This document shows positions 63,658 to 64,000 of a stretch of 64,000 bases of DNA, piece by piece. The stretch comes from Rhea pennata (Eukaryota > Chordata > Aves > Rheiformes > Rheidae): contig NC_084666.1 in NCBI RefSeq assembly GCF_028389875.1, positions 63,310,422 through 63,374,421 of the forward strand, written 5' to 3'. The first letter of the stretch is position 1, and every line of letters starts with the position of its first letter. Below the pieces are notes generated by a model. It saw nothing but the letters and a program-made list of their open reading frames with translations, was not told the DNA's origin and did no database searches. Made by a program: the position numbers and the translations under genes.

Positions 63658-64000
63658 CTGAAAAATACTATTATTTTCTTTAAGGAACGTATCATGAATG
63701 AAGTATTAGAAATAGTGGGTTTGATTATTATGTAAAAGAAACATTCAGAGAATTTCTAGTTTAGTAGTCTATAAATGAAGGTAAATAGCATCACTACAAA
63801 TGAAAAATTATAACTGAAAGATCAGGAGAAATTATTGCTAATTTTTCTGAGAGTTTTTCCACAGATACAAATACTATATTTTGTAGAAAAATCACTTTCT
63901 CCTTCTCTTGTATTAAGGCATAATAGAAGAATATAATAGAAGAATGGGCAAGAGTATTTAAAATCAACTGCGAAGAGACAAATTGCCAGGGTAAATAACT
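63233..64000 (-). other. GAR1 introns around the 50-nt exon
   Basis: The intron at 63233-63607 separates the 50-nt exon from the RGG exon. The stretch from 63658 to the right edge is intron upstream of the 50-nt exon. No further GAR1 exon was recognised up to the edge. Confidence 0.75.
63608..63657 (-). CDS. GAR1: GAR1 exon: end of the core domain
   Basis: A 50-nt exon with acceptor tatttttcag and donor AAG|gtgagg. It completes a split Val codon, then encodes [16 protein letters not shown] in phase 0. It is too short to stand out as an open frame and was found from the family sequence. Confidence 0.92.

Overview
This window is vertebrate nuclear DNA from a sauropsid, most likely a bird. The reasons are AT-rich, intron-split genes, few interspersed repeats, and repeats that are recognisably CR1 (chicken repeat 1) LINE 3' ends. 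Four protein-coding genes lie head-to-tail on the minus strand. Read in the direction of transcription (right to left) they are GAR1 (partial, 62.2-63.7 kb), RRH/peropsin (complete, 44.1-55.9 kb), LRIT3 (complete, 30.9-42.2 kb) and the 5' end of EGF (0.9-12.6 kb, continuing off the left edge). The order GAR1-RRH-LRIT3-EGF matches human 4q25, so this is a conserved syntenic block.

GAR1 encodes the glycine/arginine-rich protein of the H/ACA snoRNP; three of its exons are visible. RRH encodes a retinal-binding opsin of the retinal pigment epithelium. All seven coding exons splice in frame to 334 residues, with the Schiff-base lysine at residue 284. LRIT3 encodes an LRR/Ig/FN3 single-pass membrane protein of the retina; its four coding exons give 654 residues. 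EGF shows its signal-peptide exon, a calcium-binding EGF-like exon, and the exon opening the first YWTD propeller.

The most notable observation is that cbEGF exon at 3909-4040. It is a symmetric phase 1-1 exon lying where, as I recall them, the human and mouse EGF precursors go straight from the N-terminal segment into the propeller. Other points are a possible read-through terminus of GAR1, a 28-bp near-perfect palindrome carrying AATAAA on both strands downstream of GAR1, a doubled CACGTG E-box in an EGF intron, and an AT-only higher-order minisatellite at 22.4 kb. About 1.9 kb separates the RRH stop codon from the LRIT3 start codon.

The remainder is intron and intergenic DNA with simple repeats and three CR1 remnants. 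I saw no bacterial-type system, CRISPR array, recognisable RNA gene or intact mobile element. Exon limits come from reading splice sites and reading-frame phase by eye and from remembered family sequences; no alignment was run.
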